DNA of 64,000 nucleotides, from positions 9,849,698 through 9,913,697 of the forward strand of contig NC_036443.1 of NCBI RefSeq assembly GCF_002775205.1, given 5' to 3'. The translations under genes were made by a program, and so were the position numbers. Positions within the stretch are counted from its first letter, which is position 1, and every line of letters starts with the position of its first letter. This DNA is from Xiphophorus maculatus (Eukaryota; Chordata; Actinopteri; Cyprinodontiformes; Poeciliidae). Positions 35,911-61,910 of this stretch are shown in pieces. Below the pieces are notes generated by a model. It was not told the origin of the DNA and did not search any database. It saw only the letters and a list, made by a program, of their open reading frames with translations.

Positions 35911-36437
35911 AGTCTGAAAGCTTTATTATGCTTCTGAGATGCAGAAATATCTTTGGATAATTCATTGATTTTACTGCCAATGTTTAAGAAGTACACAAAA
36001 TTTTATTTTTTGCCTTTCTAGAATGCAATAACACTCAACACTATATTAAAATTTTCTTTAAATAAGCGCATAGTGTATATATTTGTTTTAATGTAGATTG
36101 TTGGCGATAAATCAAATGGCACTAAATGCCCTTCTGGCATCTCAGAACTACGGTAATCGAAAACGACTCACCCTTAACGGCACCCATACTCTCTTTTACC
36201 TTAAGACCTGATGTATGTGCGCAGCTAATTTTCATACCGCATTCCTCAACTTCTCAAAAAATAATAATAAAAATAAATAAATAAACCAATGCAAGCTGAA
36301 CATTATTAAATGCTGCGTTTACCTGCTTTGGTTTTGTCCACGGTTCCGTGAGCTCCGGACACCTGCCACATCCCGTTCAGGACTCGGCATATCTCCAGAC
36401 CACCGGCCAGCCTCACTTTGGGAACCGAGGAGGACAT
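33006..36437 (-). CDS. Aldo/keto reductase, non-AKR1 type, complete, 7 exons
   Basis: Predicted NAD(P)H-dependent carbonyl reductase with a TIM-barrel fold; substrate unknown. Minus-strand exons in order: 36437-36323, 35536-35436, 34736-34656, 34181-34034, 33831-33752, 33676-33583, 33415-33006. All join in frame to 342 aa, a normal length for the family. The AKR catalytic tetrad is visible: Asp and Tyr in TFDMADIYG, Lys in LTKFVPRPG, His in CVQFHWWDY. The N-terminus ([15 protein letters not shown]) and C-terminal cofactor region ([10 protein letters not shown]) also fit. It lacks the AKR1 signatures (GxRHxDxAxxY, IDLYLIHxP), so it is more like AKRs described from bacteria and plants than the well-studied vertebrate ones. 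It lies next to nsun5 in the same orientation. The start is the first ATG, in context GACAGCATGTCC. Confidence 0.9.
34182..34655 (-). other. Reductase intron 3 with a repeat relic
   Basis: Besides the hairpin at 34477-34536, 34290-34475 resembles one arm of the long-inverted-repeat elements seen in tkt introns (GTGACAAAATATGGAAAAAG; ATTGGTCTACTATTTAATCC), probably a degraded fragment of that family. Confidence 0.45.
34477..34536. repeat. Perfect 24-bp hairpin with a palindromic loop
   Basis: The 24-base arm at 34477-34500 (starting ACAGCATCTATATGG) is exactly complementary to 34513-34536. The loop region 34498-34511 is itself a palindrome, GACCCATATGGGTC. It lies in the intron between reductase exons 3 and 4. 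Confidence 0.96.
35842..35911. repeat. (CA)n(TA)n microsatellite
   Basis: CA-rich tract passing directly into an alternating TA tract, in the second half of reductase intron 1. Confidence 0.95.
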
Positions 36438-36869
36438 GCTGTTGTCGGGACAGGTTTTTAACTTCTCACCGCGGTGAGAATAAAAACAACACAATTAAAC
36501 CGAATTCCCATTGCAGCGACGTTAAAGGACTTTAACTTATAGTATATGTTACTTACATGATATGCTCTTGAAGTCCAGCTACACCCATTAAATCTCACTG
36601 CTCATGTACGACAAGCTCAATGTTCATTTATATATTACAAAAGACTTTGAGTAAGCGTTACAAAACATGCGGCTCTGTTAACCACTAGGTGGCGCCCTTT
36701 TGCTGGAAATATGGCTGCTATCCCCTGCTGGACAAAGTTAAACATATCTAAAGCCCTTCATTACATTAATAAAACTAACATTTTAAAGCATTAAATAACG
36801 AGTCAAAGAGCGATAACTTGAGTAAGAAATTATCTTTACTTCACATTTACACAAAATTTACTTCGAATG

Positions 36870-39596
<2,727 letters not shown>

Positions 39597-39639
39597 TTAG
39601 GAGAAAACTGGTTTATTTTTCTCACGGGCTCGCAGCGAG

Positions 39640-39735
39640 CTCCTCCATGTTTTCACCACGCGAGGGGAAGGATCCTGACTCCGGAAGTAAAATGTGACGC
39701 ATTGTTTCTATGCGACGTCACGCCACGCACAGCCA
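39640..39735 (-). promoter_or_regulatory. nsun5 promoter with ETS and CRE-like sites
   Basis: About 190-270 bases upstream of the nsun5 start there is CCGGAAGT (39681-39688, ETS consensus) and GCGACGTCAC (39712-39721, CRE-like half-palindrome), in a CpG-richer stretch. This is typical of TATA-less housekeeping promoters. The site use is inferred. Confidence 0.45.
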
Positions 39736-39739
39736 ATCA

Positions 39740-41130
39740 CAGGTGGCAGCTGAAAAAAAAAAAGTATTGTAAATAGAAGTTGCTTTAAAGCTGTAGTGTT
39801 AACTTTTGTAAAAAAAAATAAATAAATAAAAACAGTCACCGTGTCGTGACAGTATAAGACAGATAATCTGTGAAAAAATCTCCTTGAGCTACTACTGCTG
39901 TCTGAAGAAATGTACTGAGATAAAAAAAAACAATCGGAGCCAATAGGAGTGCATGCATGATTGACAGCTGTAAGACCCTCCTCCTGGTTCTGATTGGTTG
40001 TTTCTAATTAGCATTGGGAGAAGGCAGAGGAACTTGATTTTTTTCATATTATTTCTCATTCCATATTGTTACTGCGGCGACATTGTAAACTAATATGTAC
40101 AAAAATATCTGTTTATTTTTGTAGTTTTTGTACTTTTGTAGCTACATGTTGTAGCTTTAAATGTAAATTATTATACATTTATAGCACTGATGGTTTATAG
40201 TTGACCAAAACTCCAAATTGGAATATTACAGTGGGAGGTATTACAAATATATATTTCTACTACAGAAATGTTACATTATTCCCGTGTTATGGACAGCCAC
40301 TGTAGAATTGGAATATTACACAGTAAAAGTTATTGTCAAACAGAAATTTTTGTTTAACATTGCTTTATTTCCTACAAATACATTGTCACACATTTCCATA
40401 CAGAGGCAAGGTCACTTTGCTGCTTGTTTACACAAAATGATTAAATGTCATTAAATTTGCAAACATCGCAGTCAGCTTGCATGACCACTGAACTTAATAT
40501 AAAAACTATAAACAATAAAATTCTAATATCACCCAGACTGCTTTACAAAGGCTTGTACACATTTATTACAAAACACTATCTGGATTTTGCATACAGGCTA
40601 CATCGACATTTCATAAATGAAGGCAGGGAAATGTAAGACCTTGAAAAGCCAAACATGTAAACATGAAAATATGAAACAGTAATGCATATCAGATATTTTT
40701 TTCAAAGTTCTTCCAGGCCTAATATGTTTATTTTATTACACCCATCCATGTCTCTCTATTTAATATTGCAACACAGTAACTGCTGTTTATTTGAGCAGTA
40801 ACATGTTTCCTTTGTGTTTTCTAAAGAAAAACAGAAACAATTTAATCTAAACTGAATCTGGTTCTTACTATGGTGTCTAGTCTGCATATTCTCAGGTTGG
40901 AAATCTAAAATCATATTTCTGTCAGATAGAAATGGTGCTACTGAAAATGTGCACCAAAACTACATACAGATCTGAACAATGAATACTTGCAATAAAAAAA
41001 TAAACTATTACTATTTCATTGATAATAACTTTACAGTAACTGAACACATCTACAGAATTCAAGCACATTTGATGTCTGCTTACTGCAATGTGGCAACTTT
41101 GGTGGTTTTTGGTGTTAAAACATCTGACAA
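39740..41130. other. Spacer between nsun5 and the Myb-hAT gene
   Basis: Non-coding. On the minus strand an AATAAA at about 40365 could serve as polyadenylation signal of the Myb-hAT gene, giving a 3' UTR near 770 bases. Confidence 0.5.
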
Positions 41131-41134
41131 AGCA

Positions 41135-44100
41135 TCACTTCATCTTTGCCGGTATGGGAACTCCACTGACCCGACTGGCCGTCCTGACCTTCATAGAGTT
41201 CTTGTACAGCAGCAGCCTCTCAGTGGTGTGGGATGGGAGGCGGTTCCTCCTGGCCCTAACAATGCAGGTTGCCATTGGATACAGCCGGTCGAAGCCCCCG
41301 GAGGAGGCAGGAGCAGCCAGCAGCTTCTTAGCAATATCCTGCAGCTGGGGGAACTGAGAGGCCGACTTCCAGTACGCAAGACTGGAGCCGCTTTCACACA
41401 TGGGTTCAGACAAATACACGTCGAGCTCGGAAACCTTCATAGTCTTTGCTGGAGGCTGCAGGTAGCTGAAGATGGCCTTGCGCTTGAGGTTGTTTTCACT
41501 GACTCCATCGCAGTTCTTATTAGAGCTGCCAGCAGAGGCCTCTGTTTTAACGTCAGCATGGCTTCCTTTTGCTCCGTCTTGCTTCTTCACTGGCTGATTA
41601 CCGGTCTGCTCCTTGGTTTCCGTCACAGGAACAGGTGCTGATGCAGTCTTGTTGTCTAATAATGATGCTAAGATTCTGTGAGCCTCTGACTTTGAAGGAG
41701 GAGTTAGGAACCCTGTTTGAGTTTTAGCAGCGTCGTCAGAAAATGGCTGAAACAATGAAGGAGATGAAGCTGGTGTGAGTTTGCTATGTGAAAGTTACTA
41801 CTAGATTTCACAAAAGTGCCTTTTAATACATCATTCATTCTTACTATAAAGAACTTCATTCATCCCAGGTCACCAAAAAGCAAATTATATAACGTCTGCT
41901 GGGTTGCCTGGACATAACGAGTACCTGTAGTTTCATTCTGGGGTCGAGCACAGTAGCGAGTATAATCTCCTTCTGGTAAATCACAGACTGGAAATATCCA
42001 TGAAGGCTCGTCCGCAGGGCCTTGCAGAAGTGATTGTAGTTGGTCACTCTGTTTTCCAGCTTCTTATCCAGGCCAATGAGGGAGGGGATGATGAAAGACA
42101 TGGTCACTCCGTTTCCTTGAAGAACCTGAGTTTAACAAGGATGAGAAGAATGTCAATGTTCTACATTTGGATTTTACGTGCTCGGCCAACACAAAGGTTA
42201 CAGGCATACCGCTAAAAATCCAGAGCAACCAATTATGTTCAGCAGTTGCCTGACTGGTAATATTAATAAACAAAAACATTAATGGCAAGGTCAAAACATG
42301 TCGAGCACAATTACTGGGTAATTAACTCTTTATTATATTGCTGCTAAAAGAATTGTGTTCAATTCACCAGACATCACCTGTTTGACACAATGGATGAGTG
42401 AAATTCTGTCTCTCTTCAATTAATGTATTAATTTATTTAACATTTTTTGGAAAGGAGGCCAACATAACTTAAAGAAAGATCATTCTCCTCTGGACAAATG
42501 CTGGCAGAATTTGCAATAAAAAGATTGGGCAATAATTACCAGATGCTTCTACCTGAGATTCAAAATGTTAGGAAAGGTTTCATGACATTGCTATTGTACA
42601 AAGTTTTGCTGTAAGAGAGAACTTTGTAAAAAAAAAAAAGTAAACAATGTTTTCTGTTCCATCTCTTCACAAATACCTACTTGCACATTGTTACTAAGTA
42701 GAAAACAAAAACAAAAAAGATTACCTGCAAAGCCTCTTCAAAAGGCTCTAGGAGTCCCAGAATATCAACCACTTGCTCCCTCTTCACCATGATCAGAGGG
42801 GGGGCGGTGGAGGTGTCGGTGGCCTCTATGCGGGCCTGGGCCAGGATTGTCATGACGATGCTCCACGTCGTCTCATGCACCATACGCCGCAACGATAACA
42901 TCATAGAGTTCCAGCGACAGTTGGTGGAGGAAGGACATAGCGACACGTTGCCCTCCTTCAATAAAAGCTGGGGGAAAAAATGCAAAGTAGCAGATTTGCT
43001 TTTGTAAAACAGTTTGAGATAAACATGAAAGACTTGCCAAAAATTCAAGATGGGGCAAATAACCTGACATAAAGTTTTGAGTGCTTCGTGGATTGATAGA
43101 AACTCTTCACAAAAAAACAACAACAATCAGACTCTTCTAAACTCTGGCAGCTCTTTCCAGGCACTTTAAATGAATATGCAGGTCCTGACCGCTGATCATT
43201 ACTTTCAGCGAGGGCTGCTATTGATTATTTTAGTAATCAATTATTCTATTGATTAATCAAATCAAAGAAATGGGCACATTCTGCAGATTTTTTATTTAAC
43301 CACTTAAGCCTTTATTACACATTAAAAGATTCAAATATACATATAATTTTTCTTTTTAAATACGAAAATAAACATTTTATTGCCTCAAATGACAAAGCAT
43401 TTAACATAGCATTCCATTATTTTGCGCTGGATCGTTTGTAGCAAAGGATGCATGTGCCGCTAAAAACATGTGAAAAGCTCGCCCCTTCCTGCTTGAATTA
43501 CATCAATACAGTGCATGGCTGATCTGTTGATTATTTTTGGATTTACCAATTAATAAGTAGATTTTTTTAAGGTGCTTAATATGAGATTTTTATTTACAGA
43601 ATTCGAACCAGGTGAAGCTACAACTGTACCACCTGAGGAGTTTTGGGTAGAACATATTTATAGATGGGATTTTGTTTTATTCTAAATGCAAAATATATTT
43701 TTTGTGCAGTTTTGGTGTAATTACTACTCTGAGGTTGATGTTCTTTCAGTAAGTGGTCTTTTTTGAGTCTGTATTCTCAATTATTTGAGTACTAAATCAA
43801 AATGAACTGTTTCCGCCCTGCTTCAAGTGTAATTGTCCAAATATGAATGCATCAGTTAAGCTTGCAGTTGCATTAAATGCAGAAGAAAAATATCTACAAA
43901 ATGTAATCCATGTAGCTCTCCTACCTCGCTCCAACAGGCACTGCTCCTGAAGAAAGCAACCACATTGTGAATCTGTGACAGCAGATTCTCCACCACTCTG
44001 GAATTTTTCAGGGCGTCCCGGATCACGGCCTGCAAAGATCTGACAACGCACGTGTTCCTGGTCCCGATCTGCAGCTTTGAAAACGGGGCCTCTGACTCAG

Positions 44101-46663
44101 ACATCTTCTCTGACAGAAAGGCCAGGATGTCATCTCCATCTGGCTCTCGCCGGTTCGAGGAGCACACAATCTTGTAGTCACAAAACAAATTATTTCCAGC
44201 TAGGATTTCTTTGGCCTGGTTGGCAAGGACATAGCCGATGTGACGAGGGAAGATGCCGTAGCTCAGCAGAACGCCCTCAAGCTCGCTGGCCACCGCCATG
44301 CTGAGGTTTGTGTGGTTGAGGTGGCGGAAGGCGACGACTGGACGGCGAATTTGCCAAGACTCGCTAAAGTAGTGGAGTTGGACAACAAGGATAGGATCCT
44401 CCGCTTGTTTCGACTGGTCCCCTGCCCACAGGTCACAGGTCACATGAATGGTACTTTCACTGTTCTTGGTTTTGGCGAGGGAGAGCTTGAGGTCACGGAT
44501 GAGCTGCGGCTTGATGGTTCTTTCCACGTCCTCGTAGAGCTGAAGGCCGATGATGCGCTGGGAGAGTTTGTTGTATTCAGGGCAGATGGTGCCCATTAAC
44601 GACCTGAAGCCTGCGCCTTCAACAAAACTATGGACACAAGACAGAAAATTTTTCTTTTCCTCAAAGAAATGCATAGATCCGATTTAATCCAACGTTGTGT
44701 CATCTGCAGATGAACTTACCTGAGTGGCAGCATGTCTTCAGCAATCATCCTCAGTGCCGCCTTGACAAACTTCTTCTGGTCCACCTGCGTGGCTGAAGGA
44801 GCGACAACAGAGCTGGGACTAGAGCTGGAACTGCGGGACAGAGAAGGACAGGGGGAGGACACGTCTCTTCTTGGAGCTGAAGTAGGTTGAGTTTTAACAG
44901 CTGCCTTTGGTTTCACTTTGTCAGACTCCTTCTGCTCCTTCGCAACATCTGAGTTCTCTGTTCCCGTTTTGATCTGTACACAAGCGACGATAGTAAATCA
45001 AGCTGTATATTTTTAACACACAAAACCTTGAAATAGAACTTATACTTCTACATGACTCTTGACATAAAGACATGTTTTAAATAAAGCTTACCACAAGCTC
45101 AGGCGTCACTGGATCAGCATCTATTACAACGTCACATTTGAAGTCCACCTAGGGCACAACACACATCACAAATGAAGAATTAAGAAGCTTTTTCACAATC
45201 ACAAACAATATTTTTATTATGAGCTGAAATGAACATGAATAGCTCAGTGAAGCATTTACTGATTTTAAAGTGTTTTACCTCTCCGTCCGTAAAATGCTGA
45301 ATGTCAATGGAAATTGTTTCAGATACTCCTTTGTAAAAGCCCATGTCGGCTTTTCGTCTGATGGTGCCGTTCCAATGATTCTTGATGGCGTTTTCAGATC
45401 TGTTTGTAAATATAAATTAGCTTCTGAGTCTGCATTCGTAAAAAATACTACTGACAACTAAATCACAACATAAATTTTAAGCTGCTAACCAGTGTCAACT
45501 AAGTGACTCACCTTCCAGGGAGCAGCTTGGAGATCTCAGCCCACCGGTTACCCAGAATGCAGTGGGCTTTGTAGATGATGAGGTCTTCTTCTGCAGACCA
45601 GATACCCTTAGTAATTAGTGGGTCGAGGTGGTTAATCCAGCGTTCCCGACACTGTTTCCCCTGCCTGCCGTTTAAATGCTTGGCAATCGTCGTCCAGTTT
45701 TTAGTTCCGTACTTATCCACCAGCTCCAATATCTGCATGACGTGAGCAAAAAACAAAAAGCAGGAGCAAAGTTAAATCACGGTAGGATTTTTTTTTTAAA
45801 TATAGAATTGTAGATAGAACTAGATTCTGCACACACAGACTGCAAGTCAAACACTTTATACCAAATCTATCCTGTTCCAAATTATAGTGATCTGCATTTT
45901 TACTGTCCTGTTTCACGATTCTGTTTGAATTTTCCACAAGGAATAAATAATGAACCCCAACAGAAAGATAACTGTTGTGTTTTTACATTCAACTTCAATA
46001 TGAATCTGTCTGAAATAACTGATAAAGGATTGATAAACTAAACTAAAATGTGTGCTTAGAAGACTTTTAAACATGGGTTAAGAACATGAACTTTATTTAA
46101 GTTTCTAGAAGAGAAATCCAATCCATCTCTTTGGTGTGGAAGCTCAAGAACCTCATTAATATTTCCAGTTTCTAACAAATTCCATGTTCACTTTCCCACC
46201 TTTTCATCTTCCTCTTTAGACCAAGGTCCCTTCACTAATTCAGGATCCAGATGTTTATTCCAGCGAAGAATACACTGCAGTTCTGTTCGACCCTGTCAGG
46301 AAATATCAGGAAATATTATGGAGTTTGCAACATGACAAAACCTGGCTGACATTAAGATATTTGTTTTACTCTCTGATTTTGCTTCTAGGTGCACATACTG
46401 GTAAAAAACTAGCAATGGTTTTCCAGTCCTTTTTTCCAAAGTTCGTGACAAGGATTTTGAGGTTTTCATCCTGCATATCAGAGAGAACACATTTAATACA
46501 CATCGTCTCATAGAGTCGAGAATAAAAGTGACGTTTACACCAACAAGACATTTTTACTTACTTCTTCTTGGGTCCATTTTATCTTACACTCAACGTCATT
46601 CTTCTTTTCCACTCTATCCAGACTAGTAACAAAAGACGACTTGCTGTCACCCTCCTCTTCCAT
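41135..46663 (-). CDS. Myb (R1R2R3) DNA-binding domain fused to hAT transposase-derived domain, complete, 11 coding exons
   Basis: Probable nuclear DNA-binding protein. Minus-strand exons: 46663-46562, 46470-46399, 46292-46200, 45732-45512, 45399-45279, 45148-45092, 44973-44720, 44627-43925, 42967-42725, 42125-41925, 41746-41135. Every junction is GT-AG with matching phase; total 892 aa. Residues 30-175 are three Myb repeats with all nine tryptophans (30, 50, 69; 82, 102, 121; 134, 153, 172), closest to B-Myb ([40 protein letters not shown]). A Ser/Lys-rich linker follows, to about residue 290. Residues 300-870 are hAT-like: [19 protein letters not shown], then TCDLWAG (Asp372, first catalytic acid), [18 protein letters not shown], and a dimerisation domain from LDVYLSEP to RNRLPS. 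The usual TDNAANM is VLANQAKE, so its Asp is Ala442, and CxxH is CVVR. There is no BED finger. It looks domesticated; no named gene comes to mind, though it could be the fish mybl2a-position gene. Confidence 0.9.
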
Positions 46664-46979
46664 TCTGCAAATATTTAGAATCAATAAAATAAACAAGATG
46701 TCTAAGCTAAAATGTCTTAGAATGAACAATATGCTGTGGGTGATATGAGGAACATATCATGCTTTATAATGTAATGCTTTATGAGCTGCTTTGTTGCCAA
46801 AGCAATTTGGCAACTTATTTCAGCTAGTTTTCGAGCAGCTACTAATTAGCTAAGTAACAAAGATTATGTTCGGTAAAACGACTTCGAGATAGAAAAGACA
46901 ACAAATGCAAATATGCGCCAAAGACTACACTGCATGATTTATCAAATAAAACCTCTGGTGGATAATAATTACAAACGAA

Positions 46980-47100
46980 AAACACTTACGTCCCAACTCT
47001 GCTGTATTATTCGGCTGGAAAGACTCACTAACACATTGGTAAGAACGTTCAGTAGTTAGCTGAGAAACTTGAGCACCCCCAGCGGCGCGAGTCCGTTACT
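46980..47100 (-). promoter_or_regulatory. Candidate non-coding first exon of the Myb-hAT gene (donor at 46989)
   Basis: The coding exon 1 begins with a splice acceptor one base before its ATG, so a separate leader exon is needed. A consensus donor GTAAGT lies at 46989-46984 on the minus strand, ending a possible exon at 46990. Its 5' end cannot be seen. Confidence 0.45.
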
Positions 47101-47259
47101 GCAATTAGCCTCAGCGCTACTAGTTTTATGAGCGAAAATTGAGCGTTTAGGATAATTTCGTTTAAACTTTTAAATGTAATTTGCATACACGATTGTAGAG
47201 CGCAAGCAGCGATCTTTCCACGTCTATAAAGACTACAACGGTGTTTAACATGCACAGCT

Positions 47260-47800
47260 TTCTACTGTGACACAAAAGAGCTCCGCCGTTTTCATTGGAC
47301 GTGCCGTGGTGGGAGAAAACCACAACACTCACGCTGCTGGACGAAACGAGGCGACAATTACTCCAGTTTCCAATGAACAGACGAAAAAGTCATAACAATG
47401 TATGTGAAAACGCGGCTACCTAAATATTTAGCTCTAAAATAGCGTATATCAACATAAACTACAGTTTTCACACTTACCCGCGGGACGTGTCCCCTGTCTC
47501 TGTGTGTGTGTGTGGAGCTCGCTGCTACTTGAGCTGCAGTTCAGAGGCAGCTCGAAATGTTGTATATGCAGATACGGAGCAAACCCTTAGAGAAAATACG
47601 GAACAGCCCAACTATGCATGGCAAGTGGGAACTGTGCCAGATAACCGAAAGACAGACGAATCGAGACGCAACCTTAAAAGAGTGAAGATTTGCCCGCGAG
47701 TGAAAAACGAAGGTCTGTTCAAGAGCGCAGCTGCTGCACAGCTAACACAGGCGCCGGAAACAACCCACGTGACCAGCAGCTCGAAGCCATGCTAGCGGCT
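47260..47800 (-). promoter_or_regulatory. CpG-richer promoter region with second candidate leader exon (donor near 47478)
   Basis: A second minus-strand donor (CGCGGGTAAGTGTG) lies at about 47478, in a CpG-enriched stretch that includes CACGTG-type and GC boxes. It could define an alternative leader exon spliced to the same coding exon 1. The plus-strand open frame here has no recognisable motifs. Confidence 0.4.
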
Positions 47801-50281
47801 AGCTCATGTTGGTGTTCTGAATGTTAGGGATTTCACTGTGAAATAACGTAAAAGAAAAAAGTTAATAAGGGATTATTTTATTTAAAAGTGTTCTAAATGT
47901 AACATTTACTCTTTTGTAGCTGTAGAGCAACATTTGAACTGAATTATCTTTATTTATTTACTACAGGCTTTAATGTCTATTAAAAGCTACACATCGAACA
48001 GCTAAGCTAGCTCACTACTGCTACTGAATTTAGCAGTAAACCTTTTCAGTTAAAAGTGGGGGGACAGAAATAAGTACATAACAAAAGAAACAAAACCATT
48101 ATCCAATACATTATAATTAATAATGAATTCCTATACTTTTAATTAGTGTTTGTATCTCGTTATAACAAAATGTAATGCTCTTTAGTTATAGGCTTATTAA
48201 CAGTCCAACGTGTCCTCACCTTCATTATTTACCAAAAGTTATGTTTTTACCTAAAGCATCTTTTGAAAAAAAAAAAAGAGAGATAGTGTTTATTTACTTA
48301 TTTATTTATCCAAAATCACTTATGGCAAAAAATAACTTAAGCCATTACTTAACGAAGGTGACAATTTAGTATCGTATAATTTTACTGCCCCCTGCCTGCC
48401 GTTCAACGGCACAGTACTTCAGATTTGGTATACATATACTTGACCACGTGCAAAATGTCTATGTGAATTAAGTATGCAATGCAGTGTTCTGTAGTGCGAC
48501 TTTAAAAAGTAAAGTTACATCAGCTGGCGTCCAAATCTAGATGCCCGCTGGTCCAAAATGCTGTACAGCAAATAAATTGGGACAAAACACTGTTACTGTC
48601 ATGATATAAACCTTTTTTTAATTCTCATCAGTAAAAAATGTAAACATTTACTATTTTCAAATAGTTTTATTGTTGTATAATCCATCCAAAGTATATAGAA
48701 GCTATACCGAGTGGCCAGTGGTCCTTCAATGATAATAAAAATCTACAAAGCTACAGTCAGTCACATAGTAGCTACTTTTTATGATTCTCTTTATTAAAGC
48801 AAGCCATAAATCTTGACTTAATATTGAGAGTATACTTCAAACCGTGATTTTTGTGTACCATTATGTCCTGGTAATGGTACACAAAAATGTTCATGTTTAA
48901 AGAACATTTTGTTTAAATGACTTAGGACTAACAACAACTTTAGGCCAAAAAATATTAACATATTGGCTTCCCTGTAGAATAATATTGGATTTCTTTTATT
49001 GTCTTGTCGTCAACACCAACTAAGAGCTCCTGGAAGTGTGGCCCACTTGTTTATAATGTTGGCTTCTCTGTTTACAACTATAGCTAAGGAAGAGCCAATT
49101 GGCACACAGAGTTACAGATTTAAACGTCATAGCAACACGTGTGCCTTGTGATTACTTAGCCATTTAAAGGAGGTAATAAAAGAGATATGTAGTTACTTCA
49201 CCAAGAGCATATGGGTAGACAGAAAAACGTCTGACATGTGAATTTAAATACATATTTTTATTTTACATGTACAAATTAGATGGTTTATTTCACTTGGAAT
49301 TATACATTAAATCCAAAACCTAGCCCCAATGATCACTAAAATAGTTATGGGAGAAGCACTTCACGTGTTTACACTGATCCATCAATTTTAACACATTGCA
49401 CAATTATTTTTGCAAAGCAGTTACTGTACATTTACAGTATTCAGGAGTTACAATACATAAATATAAAAACCAGCTTTAATATTAATACTTCAGTGTAGGT
49501 GACTGCTACATCAAGTATGTTTTTGCTTGCAAATTAATGTAGACATTCAAGCCCGCGAACATAACCGTCTATTTTTGTGCATAAAAATATTTGTGATTAT
49601 TACAGAAAAGAAGCACATTTACAATTGCTTCATTAACCTCACCAAACTCATTTCTTTTCAATAAAAGTTCACATCTTTGTTTTATAAAGTAACTAGCGAA
49701 AAGCCTGGAAACAGACTTCAGAAGACTGGTGCTGTGCATAAGTTTACCTTTGTTCCACTGTGCAATTAACCCATTTATCTGTAAATAAAAATCATACAAT
49801 TTACAAAAAATATTTTTAAAAAAGTAGATTAAAAAAAACCCTTTTAGCCCACCAATCACACCAGAAATGAGATTTAAATTATACAAGCAAGAGTTGAGTT
49901 TCCTTTTTGATTTTCAGATATTTCTTGTCTTATATGATTATTTCTTATTTTTGTCTGTGTCCATTCAGTTTCTGGACATACTTAAGGAAATGCAGTGCTT
50001 TACTTTTTACCATAACATCTAAATATATATATATAAAACTAATCATTAGTCTACATCCAGCCTCAAGTGTTCCTTACGCTTCTTCATATGAAATGAACAA
50101 GGAAACATTTGCTGTCCGGATGCTCTGAACATCTCCATTTCCTGCATGCTCCACCTCTGAGCTATGCCAGCCTGGATTCTGTTACATCTCTGAGATGAAA
50201 ACACAGAACAGCGATCGTCCCCTTTCTTTGACAGAACATATCATTTTCACTGGTTTTTCTGACAGTTTGAACCTTTTGGCC
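47801..50281. other. Spacer and probable sgk2 3' UTR
   Basis: AT-rich non-coding DNA with a 17-bp hairpin at 48847-48888. The part from 50281 leftward is the likely sgk2 3' UTR; a minus-strand AATAAA near 49290 is a candidate signal. Confidence 0.5.
48847..48888. repeat. Perfect 17-bp hairpin
   Basis: ATTTTTGTGTACCATTA (48847-48863) pairs exactly with 48872-48888 across an 8-base loop. Confidence 0.95.

Positions 50282-61876
<11,595 letters not shown>

Positions 61877-61910
<34 letters not shown>

Noticed and set aside
40979-41641. Plus-strand open frame of 220 codons
   Set aside because: Antisense to the last exon of the Myb-hAT gene; no independent protein motifs.
47487-47795. Plus-strand open frame of 102 codons beside the Myb-hAT promoter
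   Set aside because: No motifs or splice context; lies in a CpG-richer promoter region. A divergent transcript cannot be excluded but is not supported.
49569-49886. Minus-strand open frame of 105 codons between Myb-hAT and sgk2
   Set aside because: AT-rich, Leu/Ile/Phe/Lys-dominated, as expected by chance; no motifs; probably sgk2 3' UTR.
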